Positions 1 to 7,068 of a stretch of DNA of 13,125 nucleotides are shown here, in pieces (position 1 is the stretch's first letter; each line of letters opens with the position of its first letter). A model generated the notes under the pieces. The model did no database searches. It was not told where the DNA came from and saw only the letters and a list, made by a program, of their open reading frames with translations. The DNA comes from Geminicoccaceae bacterium (GTDB taxonomy: Bacteria > Pseudomonadota > Alphaproteobacteria > Geminicoccales > Geminicoccaceae): the NCBI GenBank assembly GCA_020446285.1, contig JAGREZ010000244.1, forward strand, positions 1-13,125, read 5' to 3'. A program made the position numbers and the translations under genes.

Positions 1-817
1 CGCGATAGTCGCGCGGAATGCCGATACGCAGGCCCTTCACATCGCGCCTGAGGCCCGTCGACCAGTCGGGTACGGGAAGATCGGCCGATGTCATGTCGCC
101 CGGATCGAAGCCGGCCATGGCCTGCAGCATCAGTGCCGCATCGGCCACAGTTCGCGTCATCGGCCCCGCCTGATCGAGCGAACTGGCGAAGGCGACGATC
201 CCCCGGCGCGAACAGCGCCCATAGGTCGGCTTGAGCCCGACAATGCCGGTAAAGGCGGCCGGCTGACGGATCGAGCCGCCCGTATCGGTCCCGGTAGCGG
301 CAAGCGCGACCCGCGCCACCACCGCCGCCGCCGACCCGCCCGAACTGCCGCCCGGGACCAGATCGGCATTGTCGCCCTCGCGCGTCCATGGACTGCGCAC
401 ACCGCCCCAGTGCGAGGTCATGTTGGACGAGCCCATGGCGAACTCGTCGAGATTGGTCTTGCCGAGGCAGACCGCCCCTTCCTCCCATAGCCGTGCGGTG
501 ACATGGCTTTCATAGGGCGGAACGAACCCCTCGAGGATCCGCGACGCCGCCGTCGAGGGGATACCCTTCGTGCAGAACAGGTCCTTGATGGCGACAGGCA
601 GCCCTTCCATGAGGCCGCCCTCGCCGCGTGCGCGCCGTTCGTCGCTGGCCTTCGCCATCGCCATCGCGTGATCGGGCGTTTCCAGGATGAACGCGTTGAG
701 CGCACGGGCGGCGGCGACGGCCTCGACATGCGCGCCGGTCAGTTCCACCGAACTCAGCTCGCGCCGGTCGAGCGCCGCCCTTGCCTCGCAAAGACCCATA
801 TCGAGAATGTCCGCCAT
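1..817 (-). CDS. gatA: Glu-tRNA(Gln)/Asp-tRNA(Asn) amidotransferase subunit A (3' part cut by window edge)
   Basis: GatA is the glutaminase/amidase subunit of the GatCAB complex, which converts misacylated Glu-tRNA(Gln) (and Asp-tRNA(Asn)) to the amidated form in the cytoplasm. About 272 codons are visible, starting at the ATG whose complement is 815-817; the C-terminal part lies beyond base 1. The amidase-signature Ser-cisSer-Lys triad is seen: Lys78 in PVAIKDLF, the GGSSGGS loop at 156-162 (cis-Ser158) and nucleophile Ser182 in [12 protein letters not shown]. The 24-residue spacing between the two serines is that known for GatA. The start overlaps the gatC stop by one base (TGATG), a classic translational coupling arrangement. 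gatB is not in the window and would be expected further left. Other amidases share the signature, but the adjacent gatC makes GatA secure. Confidence 0.96.
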   Translation of the reverse strand, partial: MADILDMGLCEARAALDRRELSSVELTGAHVEAVAAARALNAFILETPDHAMAMAKASDERRARGEGGLMEGLPVAIKDLFCTKGIPSTAASRILEGFVPPYESHVTARLWEEGAVCLGKTNLDEFAMGSSNMTSHWGGVRSPWTREGDNADLVPGGSSGGSAAAVVARVALAATGTDTGGSIRQPAAFTGIVGLKPTYGRCSRRGIVAFASSLDQAGPMTRTVADAALMLQAMAGFDPGDMTSADLPVPDWSTGLRRDVKGLRIGIPRDYR

Positions 818-1104
818 CACTCGATCACCTTCGGCACGACGAAACAGCCCTCATGCTCCGCCGGCGCATTGGCCAGCACATCGTCACGGCAATCGCCGTC
901 GGTCACCGCATCCACGCGCCAGTTCCGGTCGAGCTCCATCACCGAGCGCAGGGGTTCGACATCGTCGGTGTCGACCTCGCCGAGCTGCTCGATCCAGCCG
1001 AGAATCCGGGAGAGCTCGACGGCGAGTTCCGCCTGCTCGCCTTCGGGAATGTGGATACGCGCAAGCCGCGCGATCCGCGCGACCGTTGCCTGATCGAGCG
1101 ACAT
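817..1104 (-). CDS. gatC: Glu-tRNA(Gln)/Asp-tRNA(Asn) amidotransferase subunit C
   Basis: This is the 95-residue GatC, the small belt-like subunit that stabilises GatA-GatB. The protein begins [17 protein letters not shown] and has the usual GatC pattern: an N-terminal helix ([10 protein letters not shown]), a middle '[23 protein letters not shown]' type segment (residues about 30-52), and a short C-terminal stretch ending in VPKVIE. The length matches the family (about 95). The start at 1104 was chosen because the longer reading frame runs back across the tRNA-Ser gene, and because the protein then begins at the conserved family N-terminus; a GGGAG stretch sits upstream. It is first in the gatC-gatA operon and coupled to gatA by the TGATG overlap. 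Confidence 0.95.
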   Translation of the reverse strand: MSLDQATVARIARLARIHIPEGEQAELAVELSRILGWIEQLGEVDTDDVEPLRSVMELDRNWRVDAVTDGDCRDDVLANAPAEHEGCFVVPKVIE

Positions 1105-1256
1105 GGGGGACAGCTCCCGTCCATCGAGAAAACCTGCGCGGAAGCTACAGCCACCCATGAAGCGATGCAACCGGACCTGATCGCCGGACGCCCCCTCCGC
1201 TTCGATCTGGCCAAGCCCCTCACAAGATGGCAGATAGAGCGACAGCCGGACGACAG
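1105..1256. other. Intergenic region between gatC and tRNA-Ser
   Basis: These 152 bp separate the divergent gatC (minus) and tRNA-Ser (plus) and must hold both promoters. I see no convincing -35/-10 pair for either. A weak candidate for gatC on the minus strand is TTGCAT followed about 15-16 bp later by a TGTAGC-like box (around 1145-1175). No tRNA-like or repeat structure was seen. Confidence 0.4.
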
Positions 1257-1346
1257 GGAAGCGTGGCCGAGTGGTTGAAGGCACTGGTCTTGAAAACCAG
1301 CAACGGGGCAACCCGTTCGTGGGTTCGAATCCCACCGCTTCCGCCA
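1257..1346 (+). tRNA. tRNA-Ser (anticodon UGA)
   Basis: This is a complete 90-nt class II tRNA. The acceptor stem is GGAAGCG (1257-1263) with CGCTTCC (1336-1342), followed by discriminator G1343 and an encoded CCA (1344-1346). The anticodon stem-loop CTGGT-CTTGAAA-ACCAG places TGA in the anticodon. The long variable arm ACGGG-GCAA-CCCGT is the hallmark of tRNA-Ser, and the T arm GTGGG-TTCGAAT-CCCAC is perfect. UGA reads UCA and, by wobble, other UCN codons. The 3' end is also the left boundary of a direct repeat and of a foreign-looking gene, so this tRNA is a probable insertion hot spot. Confidence 0.98.
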
Positions 1347-1591
1347 GACACCGCCGATTGCCGCACGCAATAGCCTGTGTGCCGCCGATCACCGCACGGC
1401 ACCAAACGAGGAGGCGAGCATCATACCTCCGTCATAAGCTGACGTATTTTGATAGAGTTCAAGTCGCACCTGTCCGGCGGTGCGCAGGCATGTCGGACAC
1501 CACGATCTGCTGCGTCTGCGGATCGAAGCAATAGTAGATGCGCAGGCAACGCGAGGGATCGCGTGTGTTTCCACCATTCTTGATGTGCCAG
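1341..1591. repeat. Direct repeat copy A (251 bp), starting inside the tRNA-Ser 3' end
   Basis: This aligns without gaps to 3192-3442 at a constant offset of 1851 bp. By eye I count about 27 mismatches in 251 positions (about 89% identity). The first 18 bases, CCGCCAGACACCGCCGAT (1341-1358), are identical in both copies and include the last bases of the tRNA, CCGCCA. The repeat covers about 118 bp of non-coding DNA and the last 43 codons plus stop of the 539-residue gene. The similarity ends abruptly after base 1591. Confidence 0.95.
1379..1402. other. Possible structured element: 6-bp hairpin with one compensatory change between repeat copies
   Basis: GTGCCG (1379-1384) can pair with CGGCAC (1397-1402) across a 12-nt loop, between the tRNA and the 539-residue gene. 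In copy B the corresponding arms are 3230-3235 and 3248-3253. There the second pair changes from T-A to C-G, keeping pairing, while the fifth becomes a C/A mismatch. No T tract follows on either strand, so it is not a canonical rho-independent terminator. Confidence 0.25.
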
Positions 1592-3078
1592 TCGGCTGAG
1601 AACCTCCGACCGTTCCAGTCGAACTCGTAGGTGTCCGCGCCACAGGAAGCATTCTGGATGCCATCCATGATCGTCACGTTGTTGATCGATCCGCCCCCGC
1701 CCTTGATGCGTTGGTCCCTGCAATCCGATGCCAGCCACAGCAGGCTGCGCGCTGCTGTCTCGACATCAGTGAATACCGGATTCCGCGCTCCACGATGTGC
1801 GTTTGGTGTCAGAACAAGTCGGCCCGCCAATTGTTCATCACACCATGCGGACAGCTCCTGCCAGCTTGCAGGAATTGCGATGTCCTTGTCTGGATCATCG
1901 CCCTTCGCCTTGAGCTGGTCTGTCAGTTGTTGAATCCGATACGCGGATTTCTGTGACTGAGATTCTGAGAGTTCAGCGCGCGCCCGCTCCTTCTCGTATT
2001 CCGCAATGTAATAGTCCTGTTCCGAGCCCATCGACGCGATCTGTTTTTCAAGCGCATCAATCCGGTCGTTTGCGGCGACGAGTTGATCACTGGCACTGGC
2101 GTCCTCGTTCCGGAGGTTTTGCTGGCGCAGTTGCAGATTGGCGTTGCGGATCGCCGCGAAGGGCAGCACATCGCGGCCGAGCTTCGCTCGCAGGACGCTT
2201 TCCTGCGCGGCCAGTTGCCGCATCCAGCGCGTCGCCCGAGCGGCGCCCTCGGCTGTATCCAGCTGATTGGCGAGAACGAGGCGGTGGATGTAGGGGTCAG
2301 CATCATCGGAAAAGCCCGGCAAATAGACACGCGCCGCGCCTCCGAAAACCGATTTGAACTTACCGAACCGTTCGGTCAGTCGCCAGGTCGCTGCGGGGTG
2401 GAGCAGCGCAACATGCCCGATACCGAGCGTGGCGCGACTGAGGGCTGCCGTGTCAAGCGTCGGATGATCGGCCTGTCCGTTCTCGGCCAGGGTCACCGCG
2501 AAGATGGGCAGTTGCCGCGACGGTTCGGTCAAATAGTCGATCAGGTCTTCGGCGTCCGCCTCGGTCTCATGGACCGCCGGCGCGACGGAGAGCAGTTTCT
2601 GGCCGCTGATCAGCTTGCAATTCTCGACGACCTGCTGGATGAAACCCGGAGTGTGCGGCTCGATCTGTAGGTCAGCTTCGGGCGTGCTTACCATCAATCG
2701 GGCGCTGAACTTCGCGGGCTGATCGGGCAGCAGACCAACGACCACTTCTGTGGTCCAGACCCGTTCGGCGACAGTCTTGTCGGGGTCGTCGGCGCGGATG
2801 GCCCAGAGGTCGGACGTGCCAGCCTGGAGATGTACGCAGCTGCTGTTCCGTCCGCCAGACAGGTAGTCGAAGGACTTGCGCTCCCATGCCTCGGGCGGCA
2901 ACTGGCCGCCACAGCGCCGCTGCGCCCATCTGAGCACTTCTTCAATGGCGGCGTTGGCAACAGCGGTGGGTTCGTCGCCGGTCATCCAACCTGCAACGCG
3001 AAGCACCTCGTGTTCGCGAACGACGCGCGACATGCGGCTTGCCAGAGGCGACAGGGCGTCGGTCATGCTGTTACTCAT
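1459..3078 (-). CDS. Uncharacterised 539-residue accessory protein with central coiled coil
   Basis: I do not recognise this protein's family. Residues about 60-300 form a globular N-terminal region with beta-rich stretches (SFDYLSGGRNSSCVHLQ at 69-85, WTTEVVVGLLPDQPAKF at 108-124). Residues about 315-395 are a heptad-like, Gln/Glu/Lys-rich coiled coil. Residues about 405-539 are a compact C-terminal domain with a Gly-rich turn (KGGGGS, 459-464) and a conserved-looking tail: WHIKNGGNTRDP (497-508), CLRIYY (511-516) and SDMPAHRRTGAT at the end. No signal peptide, membrane segment, Walker or nuclease motif is evident. The first ATG (3078) is used; an in-frame ATG at 3066 is possible, and neither has a good ribosome-binding site. 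Lone placement at a tRNA, lower GC and a truncated paralogue next door point to horizontal acquisition. A defence or toxin-like role is only a guess from that context. Confidence 0.85.
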   Translation of the reverse strand: MSNSMTDALSPLASRMSRVVREHEVLRVAGWMTGDEPTAVANAAIEEVLRWAQRRCGGQLPPEAWERKSFDYLSGGRNSSCVHLQAGTSDLWAIRADDPDKTVAERVWTTEVVVGLLPDQPAKFSARLMVSTPEADLQIEPHTPGFIQQVVENCKLISGQKLLSVAPAVHETEADAEDLIDYLTEPSRQLPIFAVTLAENGQADHPTLDTAALSRATLGIGHVALLHPAATWRLTERFGKFKSVFGGAARVYLPGFSDDADPYIHRLVLANQLDTAEGAARATRWMRQLAAQESVLRAKLGRDVLPFAAIRNANLQLRQQNLRNEDASASDQLVAANDRIDALEKQIASMGSEQDYYIAEYEKERARAELSESQSQKSAYRIQQLTDQLKAKGDDPDKDIAIPASWQELSAWCDEQLAGRLVLTPNAHRGARNPVFTDVETAARSLLWLASDCRDQRIKGGGGSINNVTIMDGIQNASCGADTYEFDWNGRRFSADWHIKNGGNTRDPSRCLRIYYCFDPQTQQIVVSDMPAHRRTGAT

Positions 3079-3191
3079 GCTGTCATCTTTGCAGTATGTT
3101 TCGATCCCAGATCAATTCCTTTTGGCTTTTAATCTACATGCTTTCAGAGGGCTATAGCGTAGGTGTAGTTCTCTTTTTCATCGGCTTCGGC
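3079..3191 (-). promoter_or_regulatory. AT-rich upstream region of the 539-residue gene
   Basis: The 100 bases 3081-3180 contain 39 G/C by direct count, far below the surrounding genes. This region must carry the promoter of the minus-strand gene, but I find no well-spaced -35/-10 pair. Candidate AT boxes on the minus strand include TTGATC (around 3113-3118) and TATAGC (around 3150-3155). The composition resembles the AT-rich, silencer-prone promoters of horizontally acquired genes. Confidence 0.35.
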
Positions 3192-3442
3192 CCGCCAGAC
3201 ACCGCCGATCGCCGCCGAAAATAGCCTGTGCGCCGTCGGTTACCGCACAGCGCCAAACGAGGCGGCGAGCATTATGCCTCCGTCACAAGCTGACGTATTT
3301 TGATTGAGTTCAAGTCGCCCCTGTCCGGCGGTGCGCCGGCATGTCGGACACGACGATCTGCCGGGTCTGCGGGTCGAAGCAGTAGTAGATGCGCAGGCAA
3401 CGCATAGGATCCCGTGTGTTTCCACCATTCTTGATGTGCCAG
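3192..3442. repeat. Direct repeat copy B (251 bp)
   Basis: This is the second copy of 1341-1591, offset 1851 bp and without gaps. It starts with the identical 18-bp CCGCCAGACACCGCCGAT although no tRNA precedes it here; the bases just before (GGCTTCGGC) only faintly recall the tRNA acceptor end. The non-coding part (118 bp) has about 16 differences from copy A and the coding part (133 bp) about 11. The copies are therefore diverged relatives, not a fresh duplication. Confidence 0.95.
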
Positions 3443-3525
3443 CTCTGCTTTCCCGTATTCACCGTCCCGATGGGTCTGTCCTTCTTGAGAAATTCGGGTT
3501 GGCACCCTTCGTCCTTCTCTTCGTT
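3310..3525 (-). pseudogene. Truncated 3' remnant of a second copy of the 539-residue gene
   Basis: The stop codon is at 3310-3312. The last 43 codons (up to about 3442) encode WHIKNGGNTRDPMRCLRIYY and so on to PAHRRTGAT, differing from the intact copy at only two residues (Ser509 to Met, Gln523 to Arg), while eight other substitutions are silent. Beyond 3442 the frame stays open for 28 more codons (NEEKDEGCQPEFLKKDRPIG, then TVNTGKQS) with no similarity to the intact gene and no ATG. It then meets the purN stop codon, which lies in the same frame. The copy has thus lost about 495 N-terminal codons and any promoter. It is most likely a decayed tandem relative; a diverged short toxin-like domain, expressed only by readthrough, is a remote alternative. 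Confidence 0.75.
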
Positions 3526-4158
3526 TCACGACTGAGGAACGCGTCCGTCAGTGGTGAGGAGGGGATGCAGCAGGAGCTGTGGTGACACCCGGTCCGGGGC
3601 GCAGAGGGAGGCCAGCGCTTGCGGATAGCACAGATGTTCCACTTCCAGCACGCGCGCGGCGAGGATCGGCGGTGTGTCGTCGGGCAGGACGGGGACCAGG
3701 CCCTGAACGAGGATCGGGCCGTCGTCGAGTTCGGGGGTGACGAGATGGACCGTGCAGCCATGGACCTTCACGCCGGCGCCGATCGCCCGTTCGTGGGTGT
3801 GGAGACCCTTGAAGGACGGCAGCAGCGAGGGGTGGATGTTGAGCATCCGGCCCTGCCAGCCGGTCGTGATCGCGCGGCCGAGAATGCGCATGAAACCGGC
3901 AAGGCAAACAAGCTCGATCCCCCTCGCGCGAAGCGTTTCGTCGATCGCGGCATCGAATTCTTCGCGGCAGGAACATGCACGATGGTCGATCACTGCCGTT
4001 TCGATGCCGGCCCTGCGCGCGCGCTCAAGGCCGAGTGCATCCGCCTCGCTGGAGATGACAAGGGCGATCGACGCACCCGTTTCACCGCGGGCGCTTGCAT
4101 CGATCAGCGCCTGAAGGTTGCTCCCGCCACCGGAGATCAGGACGGCCGTGCGCAGCAT
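3526..4158 (-). CDS. purN: Phosphoribosylglycinamide formyltransferase 1
   Basis: PurN transfers a formyl group from 10-formyl-tetrahydrofolate to GAR, the third step of de novo purine synthesis. The protein has 210 residues, close to the usual size. Seen in the sequence are the phosphate-binding loop [11 protein letters not shown] (residues 9-19), the catalytic triad Asn107 and His109 in [12 protein letters not shown] with Asp145 in ELDDGP, and the AGFMRIL segment (87-93) lining the folate site. The start [12 protein letters not shown] at 4158 overlaps the 3' end of purM by 22 bp; a further in-frame ATG 30 bp upstream is less likely because it lengthens the N-terminus beyond the family. The C-terminal tail (GRVPQS) ends exactly where the foreign segment begins, so the last residues may have been altered by the insertion. 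Confidence 0.95.
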   Translation of the reverse strand: MLRTAVLISGGGSNLQALIDASARGETGASIALVISSEADALGLERARRAGIETAVIDHRACSCREEFDAAIDETLRARGIELVCLAGFMRILGRAITTGWQGRMLNIHPSLLPSFKGLHTHERAIGAGVKVHGCTVHLVTPELDDGPILVQGLVPVLPDDTPPILAARVLEVEHLCYPQALASLCAPDRVSPQLLLHPLLTTDGRVPQS

Positions 4159-5204
4159 GGCCAGGCCTCTTCGGCGTTGTCGATCCACACGGCGGGTGCC
4201 GCGCCGGCATCGTCAGCCTCGACGATCCCGCCGATTTCACGGACGGTTTCACCGGCCTTCCCGAAAACCGCGATCACCTCGCGCACATCCGCCTCGGCGA
4301 CGGCCACCACCATGCCGATGCCGCAATTGAAGGTACGGGCGAGTTCCACCGACGAGAGTCCGCCCGCCCGCGCGAGCCACTCGAACACCGGCGGCAGCGG
4401 CCAGCGTGCCGCATCGATCCGCGCGACGAGGCCGTTCGTCATGAAACGCGGCACGTTTTCGAGCAAACCACCGCCGGTGATGTGGGCCAGTGCCCGCACA
4501 TGACCCGTGGCGATCGCCTCGAGGCAGCTTTTCACATAGATGCGGGTGGGCGCGAGGAGATCGATACCCTCGGGCTCGCCATGCCGGGCAACGAGCTTGC
4601 GCACCAGCGAGAATCCGTTGGAATGAACACCGCTCGACACGAGCCCGAGAAGACGATCGCCCGGACGCACCGGTCTCGGCAGGATTCCGTCGCGCTCCAC
4701 GGCACCGACGGCAAAGCCGGCGAGATCGAAATCGCCCGGCCGGTAGACATCGGGCATTTCCGCCGTTTCGCCGCCGACAAGCGCGCAGCCGGCTTCGCGA
4801 CACCCCTCGGCGATGCCGGCAATGAGTCGCCGGGCACGTTCGATATCCAGCCTCGACGTGGCAAGATAGTCGAGAAAGAACAGCGGGGTGGCTCCCTGCA
4901 CAACCAGATCGTTGACGCTCATCGCCACGAGGTCGATACCGAGACCGTCGATGCGGTCATGCGCGATGCCGAGCAGCATCTTCGTTCCGACACCGTCGGT
5001 GGCGGAAACCAGAACGGGATCGCGGAAACCGCAGGCGGCGAGGTCGAAAAGACCGCCGAAACCGCCGAGATCGGGATTGCTGCCGACGCGCGCGGTCGAT
5101 CCGGCAAGTGGTCTGATCGCCTCGACGAGAGCGTTGCCAGCGGCAATGTCGACGCCGGCGTCGGCATAGGCGTCGCGTCGCGGTGTACCAGGTTGTTGTT
5201 CCAA
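4137..5204 (-). CDS. purM: Phosphoribosylformylglycinamidine cyclo-ligase (AIR synthetase)
   Basis: PurM closes FGAM to AIR with ATP, the fifth step of purine synthesis. Diagnostic stretches are [17 protein letters not shown] at the N-terminus, GGFGGLFDL, the ATP-site [36 protein letters not shown] and [16 protein letters not shown] start at 5204 gives 355 residues, the normal length, with the conserved N-terminus beginning about 12 residues in. No ATG or GTG exists in frame between that TTG and codons lying deep inside the divergent gene, and the next ATGs (5375, 5393) would add some 60 unrelated residues. The ribosome-binding site is weak (GCGAGA). The 3' end overlaps purN, so the two form an operon. 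Confidence 0.95.
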   Translation of the reverse strand: MEQQPGTPRRDAYADAGVDIAAGNALVEAIRPLAGSTARVGSNPDLGGFGGLFDLAACGFRDPVLVSATDGVGTKMLLGIAHDRIDGLGIDLVAMSVNDLVVQGATPLFFLDYLATSRLDIERARRLIAGIAEGCREAGCALVGGETAEMPDVYRPGDFDLAGFAVGAVERDGILPRPVRPGDRLLGLVSSGVHSNGFSLVRKLVARHGEPEGIDLLAPTRIYVKSCLEAIATGHVRALAHITGGGLLENVPRFMTNGLVARIDAARWPLPPVFEWLARAGGLSSVELARTFNCGIGMVVAVAEADVREVIAVFGKAGETVREIGGIVEADDAGAAPAVWIDNAEEAWPCCARPS

Positions 5205-5254
5205 GTGCGTCTCGCAGCGTAGTAGATGTGGCCGAGCAGATGAGGGAAGTGAAC
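5205..5254. promoter_or_regulatory. Compact divergent promoter region of purM and the DUF2066 operon
   Basis: Only 50 bp separate the purM TTG from the DUF2066 ATG, so the promoters must overlap each other or lie within the opposite gene. GAGGGAAG at 5242-5249 is a good Shine-Dalgarno sequence for the plus-strand ATG at 5255 and decides that start. No clear -35/-10 or purine-operator-like palindrome was seen here. Confidence 0.45.
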
Positions 5255-6433
5255 ATGCCGAAGGAAGCTTTCGGACGGGGTCGACTTGTAGGCATCGCCG
5301 CAAATTTTGCAAATGCCCTGACAAATGCCCGGAAATGCCGGTTGATCCTGTTCGCCGCTCTTGCCCTTCTTTCATTGCGGGGTGGCCCGGCAATGGCGGC
5401 GGACATCTTCTCGGTGAGCGGCATCGAAGTGGATGTCAGTGCCGAATCGGCTGTCGACGCCCAGGGTCAGGCAATTGCGGAAGCGCAGCGTATCGGCCTC
5501 GGCCGGCTTTTGCAGAAGCTGACGATCCCTGCCTATCATGACCAGTTGCCGGACACCTCCGGTATCGATGCCTCGAGCTATGCGCGCAGCCACATGGTCG
5601 AGCACGAACAGGTCGCGGCGACCCGCTATGTCGCCACCATGCTCGTCAGCTATGATGGCGAACGGGTGCGCAAGCTCGTCGAGGCGAGCGGGGTGCCGAT
5701 GATCATAGCCCCCTCCGATCCGCTCCTCGTCCTGCCGGCGATCGAACGCGATGGGACACTCGATTTCTGGAGCGAGGACAATCCCTGGCGCGAGGCCTGG
5801 TCGATCGAGGCCGAACGCGGAACGCTGCTCGACATCCGTCTGCCGCTCGGGGACCTGAGCGATGTGGCGACACTCTCCACCGCCCTTCGCCGACCGGAGA
5901 TCCCCGAAGCCGTGGCGGCGCTTGCGACCCGCTACAATGCGACATCGGCAATCGTCGTCGTCGCCCGGCCGACGACAGCCGACGCCGCTTCGGCGAGCGA
6001 TCTCGAGCTCTATCAGGAAACGGCCCTCGCCTGGCCCTACCATCTGGAGGGAATGCGGGTAGCGACACCCCCCGGCAACAGCGGGACGGTATGGCGACAG
6101 GCAGCGCGACGGGTGATGAGCGCGCTGGAAAGCCAATGGAAACCCGACCATCTGGTACGCGTCGGACGACCCGATACGCTTTCGGTGAGTGTCCCACTTG
6201 CCGATCTGCAGGGATGGGCGCACATAAGAAGCATACTGAACGGCGTGCCCGAGATTCAGTCGGTCGCGGTGAATGCGTTCTCACAATCCGAGGCATCCCT
6301 GCGGCTGGCCTATATCGGTGGACAGTCCCAGCTCGACCGGGCTCTGGAATCCCGGGGGTTGAGGCTGCAGGAGGAAACGAACCGATGGCTGTTGCTACCA
6401 GCGGAAGGCCGAAGCGGCGGTCGGTTGCCCTAG
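5255..6433 (+). CDS. DUF2066 domain-containing exported protein
   Basis: This is a 392-residue protein with an N-terminal signal peptide. A 28-residue positively charged lead precedes the hydrophobic core [12 protein letters not shown] (30-41), with an AMA-AD type cleavage site after residue 48. The mature part begins [33 protein letters not shown] and carries an RLLQKLTIP motif, as in proteobacterial DUF2066 proteins. Their function is unknown; a periplasmic location is expected. The upstream in-frame ATGs at 5183 and 5240 are disfavoured because GAGGGAAG lies just before 5255. It overlaps the next gene by 49 bp and heads an operon with a phospholipid-type transferase and HdaA. That gene order recurs in Alphaproteobacteria from memory, hinting at a link between envelope and cell cycle. 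Confidence 0.85.
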   Translation: MPKEAFGRGRLVGIAANFANALTNARKCRLILFAALALLSLRGGPAMAADIFSVSGIEVDVSAESAVDAQGQAIAEAQRIGLGRLLQKLTIPAYHDQLPDTSGIDASSYARSHMVEHEQVAATRYVATMLVSYDGERVRKLVEASGVPMIIAPSDPLLVLPAIERDGTLDFWSEDNPWREAWSIEAERGTLLDIRLPLGDLSDVATLSTALRRPEIPEAVAALATRYNATSAIVVVARPTTADAASASDLELYQETALAWPYHLEGMRVATPPGNSGTVWRQAARRVMSALESQWKPDHLVRVGRPDTLSVSVPLADLQGWAHIRSILNGVPEIQSVAVNAFSQSEASLRLAYIGGQSQLDRALESRGLRLQEETNRWLLLPAEGRSGGRLP

Positions 6434-7014
6434 AGCGACTCGCCGCGAAATGGCTTGCATCCGCCATACCGCAACTCGCGAACGCAATCACGCTGCTCCG
6501 GCTGGCGAGTGTCGCGCCGATCGTCATGGCCATCATCGCCGGTCAGGAGAAGCTCGCATTCTGGATTTTCCTGGTCGCCGGCCTCAGCGACGCGGTCGAC
6601 GGTACGGTCGCGCGCATGACGGGCGGCTGCTCGACCTTCGGCTCGGCCGTCGATCCGGTCGCCGACAAGACGCTGCTTGCCGGAGCGCTCGTCTCGCTCT
6701 GGTGGGTCGGGGCCGTGCCGGGCTGGTTCATCCTGCTTCTCTGTTTTCGCGACTCGGCAATCGTCGTCTCGACCGCCGCACTCTATGCACGAACCCGGCA
6801 TCTCAAGGTGGCACCACTCGCCATCGGCAAGATTTCCACAGCCCTGCAACTCGTGCTCGTCGGCATGATCCTCTTCGACCGTGCCTTCTCATGGCCAACG
6901 GGGCCGCTCGTGGATATCGGCATTCCGGCGGTTGCCGCCGTCGCGCTGATTTCGCTTCTGCTCTACGCCATGGTGGCCTGGCGCGACGTGCCGCTTCGTC
7001 GGCGATCGGTCTGA
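6385..7014 (+). CDS. CDP-alcohol phosphatidyltransferase family protein
   Basis: This is an integral inner-membrane enzyme of 209 residues. The family signature D-x2-DG-x2-AR-x8-G-x3-D-x3-D is complete: Asp69, Asp72-Gly73, Ala76-Arg77, Gly86, Asp90 and Asp94, the metal and CDP-binding residues. Hydrophobic segments lie at about 33-52, 57-67, 95-118 (with VPGWFILLLCF following), 150-165 and 178-195, as expected for a six-helix fold. Family members transfer a phosphatidyl group from CDP-diacylglycerol to an alcohol (glycerol-3-phosphate in PgsA, cardiolipin synthesis in others); the exact acceptor cannot be told here. The start at 6385 is preceded by AGGAGG (6369-6374). The gene overlaps the DUF2066 gene and is followed 54 bp later by hdaA. 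A short form with an N-terminal basic lead (GRPKRR) is typical of the alphaproteobacterial version. Confidence 0.9.
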   Translation: MAVATSGRPKRRSVALERLAAKWLASAIPQLANAITLLRLASVAPIVMAIIAGQEKLAFWIFLVAGLSDAVDGTVARMTGGCSTFGSAVDPVADKTLLAGALVSLWWVGAVPGWFILLLCFRDSAIVVSTAALYARTRHLKVAPLAIGKISTALQLVLVGMILFDRAFSWPTGPLVDIGIPAVAAVALISLLLYAMVAWRDVPLRRRSV

Positions 7015-7068
7015 GAGCCCCCCTGTCCGAAACGGTTTTCCTCTCGCGACAAGCACAGGCATCGTCTG

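Larger units (their letters stand above)
1341..3191. mobile_element. Candidate tRNA-Ser-anchored single-gene unit of 1851 bp
   Basis: The unit runs from the tRNA CCA tail to the same 18-bp sequence at 3192. It contains a 118-bp conserved non-coding end, the complete minus-strand 539-residue gene and an AT-rich upstream region (39 G/C of 100 in 3081-3180, against a clearly GC-rich chromosome). Excision between the two 18-bp copies would restore an intact tRNA-Ser followed by copy B. No integrase or transposase gene is present, so movement would need a recombinase supplied in trans or homologous recombination. The mobile reading is inference from boundaries, composition and tandem arrangement. 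Unequal tandem duplication followed by divergence is the main alternative. Confidence 0.45.

Noticed and set aside
1220..1405. 61-codon minus-strand frame with GGIRTHERV and FKTSAFNHSATLP stretches
   Set aside because: It is the antisense translation of tRNA-Ser, a well-known false gene call.
1341..3525. Integrase or transposase gene within the foreign segment
   Set aside because: All frames were read and no recombinase motif or terminal inverted repeat was found; only the 539-residue gene and the remnant fit coding sequence.
3443..3525. A third copy of the 18-bp core as a right-hand attachment site
   Set aside because: No similar sequence is present between the repeat end and the purN stop, so the outer boundary of the older unit is lost or was never there.
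3272..3529. 85-codon minus-strand frame over the truncated copy
   Set aside because: Wrong frame: the same alternative frame occurs in the intact copy. The conserved tail is read in the frame ending at 3310.
4095..5222. 375-codon plus-strand open frame
   Set aside because: Antisense to purM, which is secure; no family motifs and no ribosome site.
6091..6384. Longer start for the CDP-alcohol transferase (307 residues)
   Set aside because: The extra 98 residues overlap the DUF2066 gene in another frame and have no family similarity, while AGGAGG precedes the ATG at 6385.
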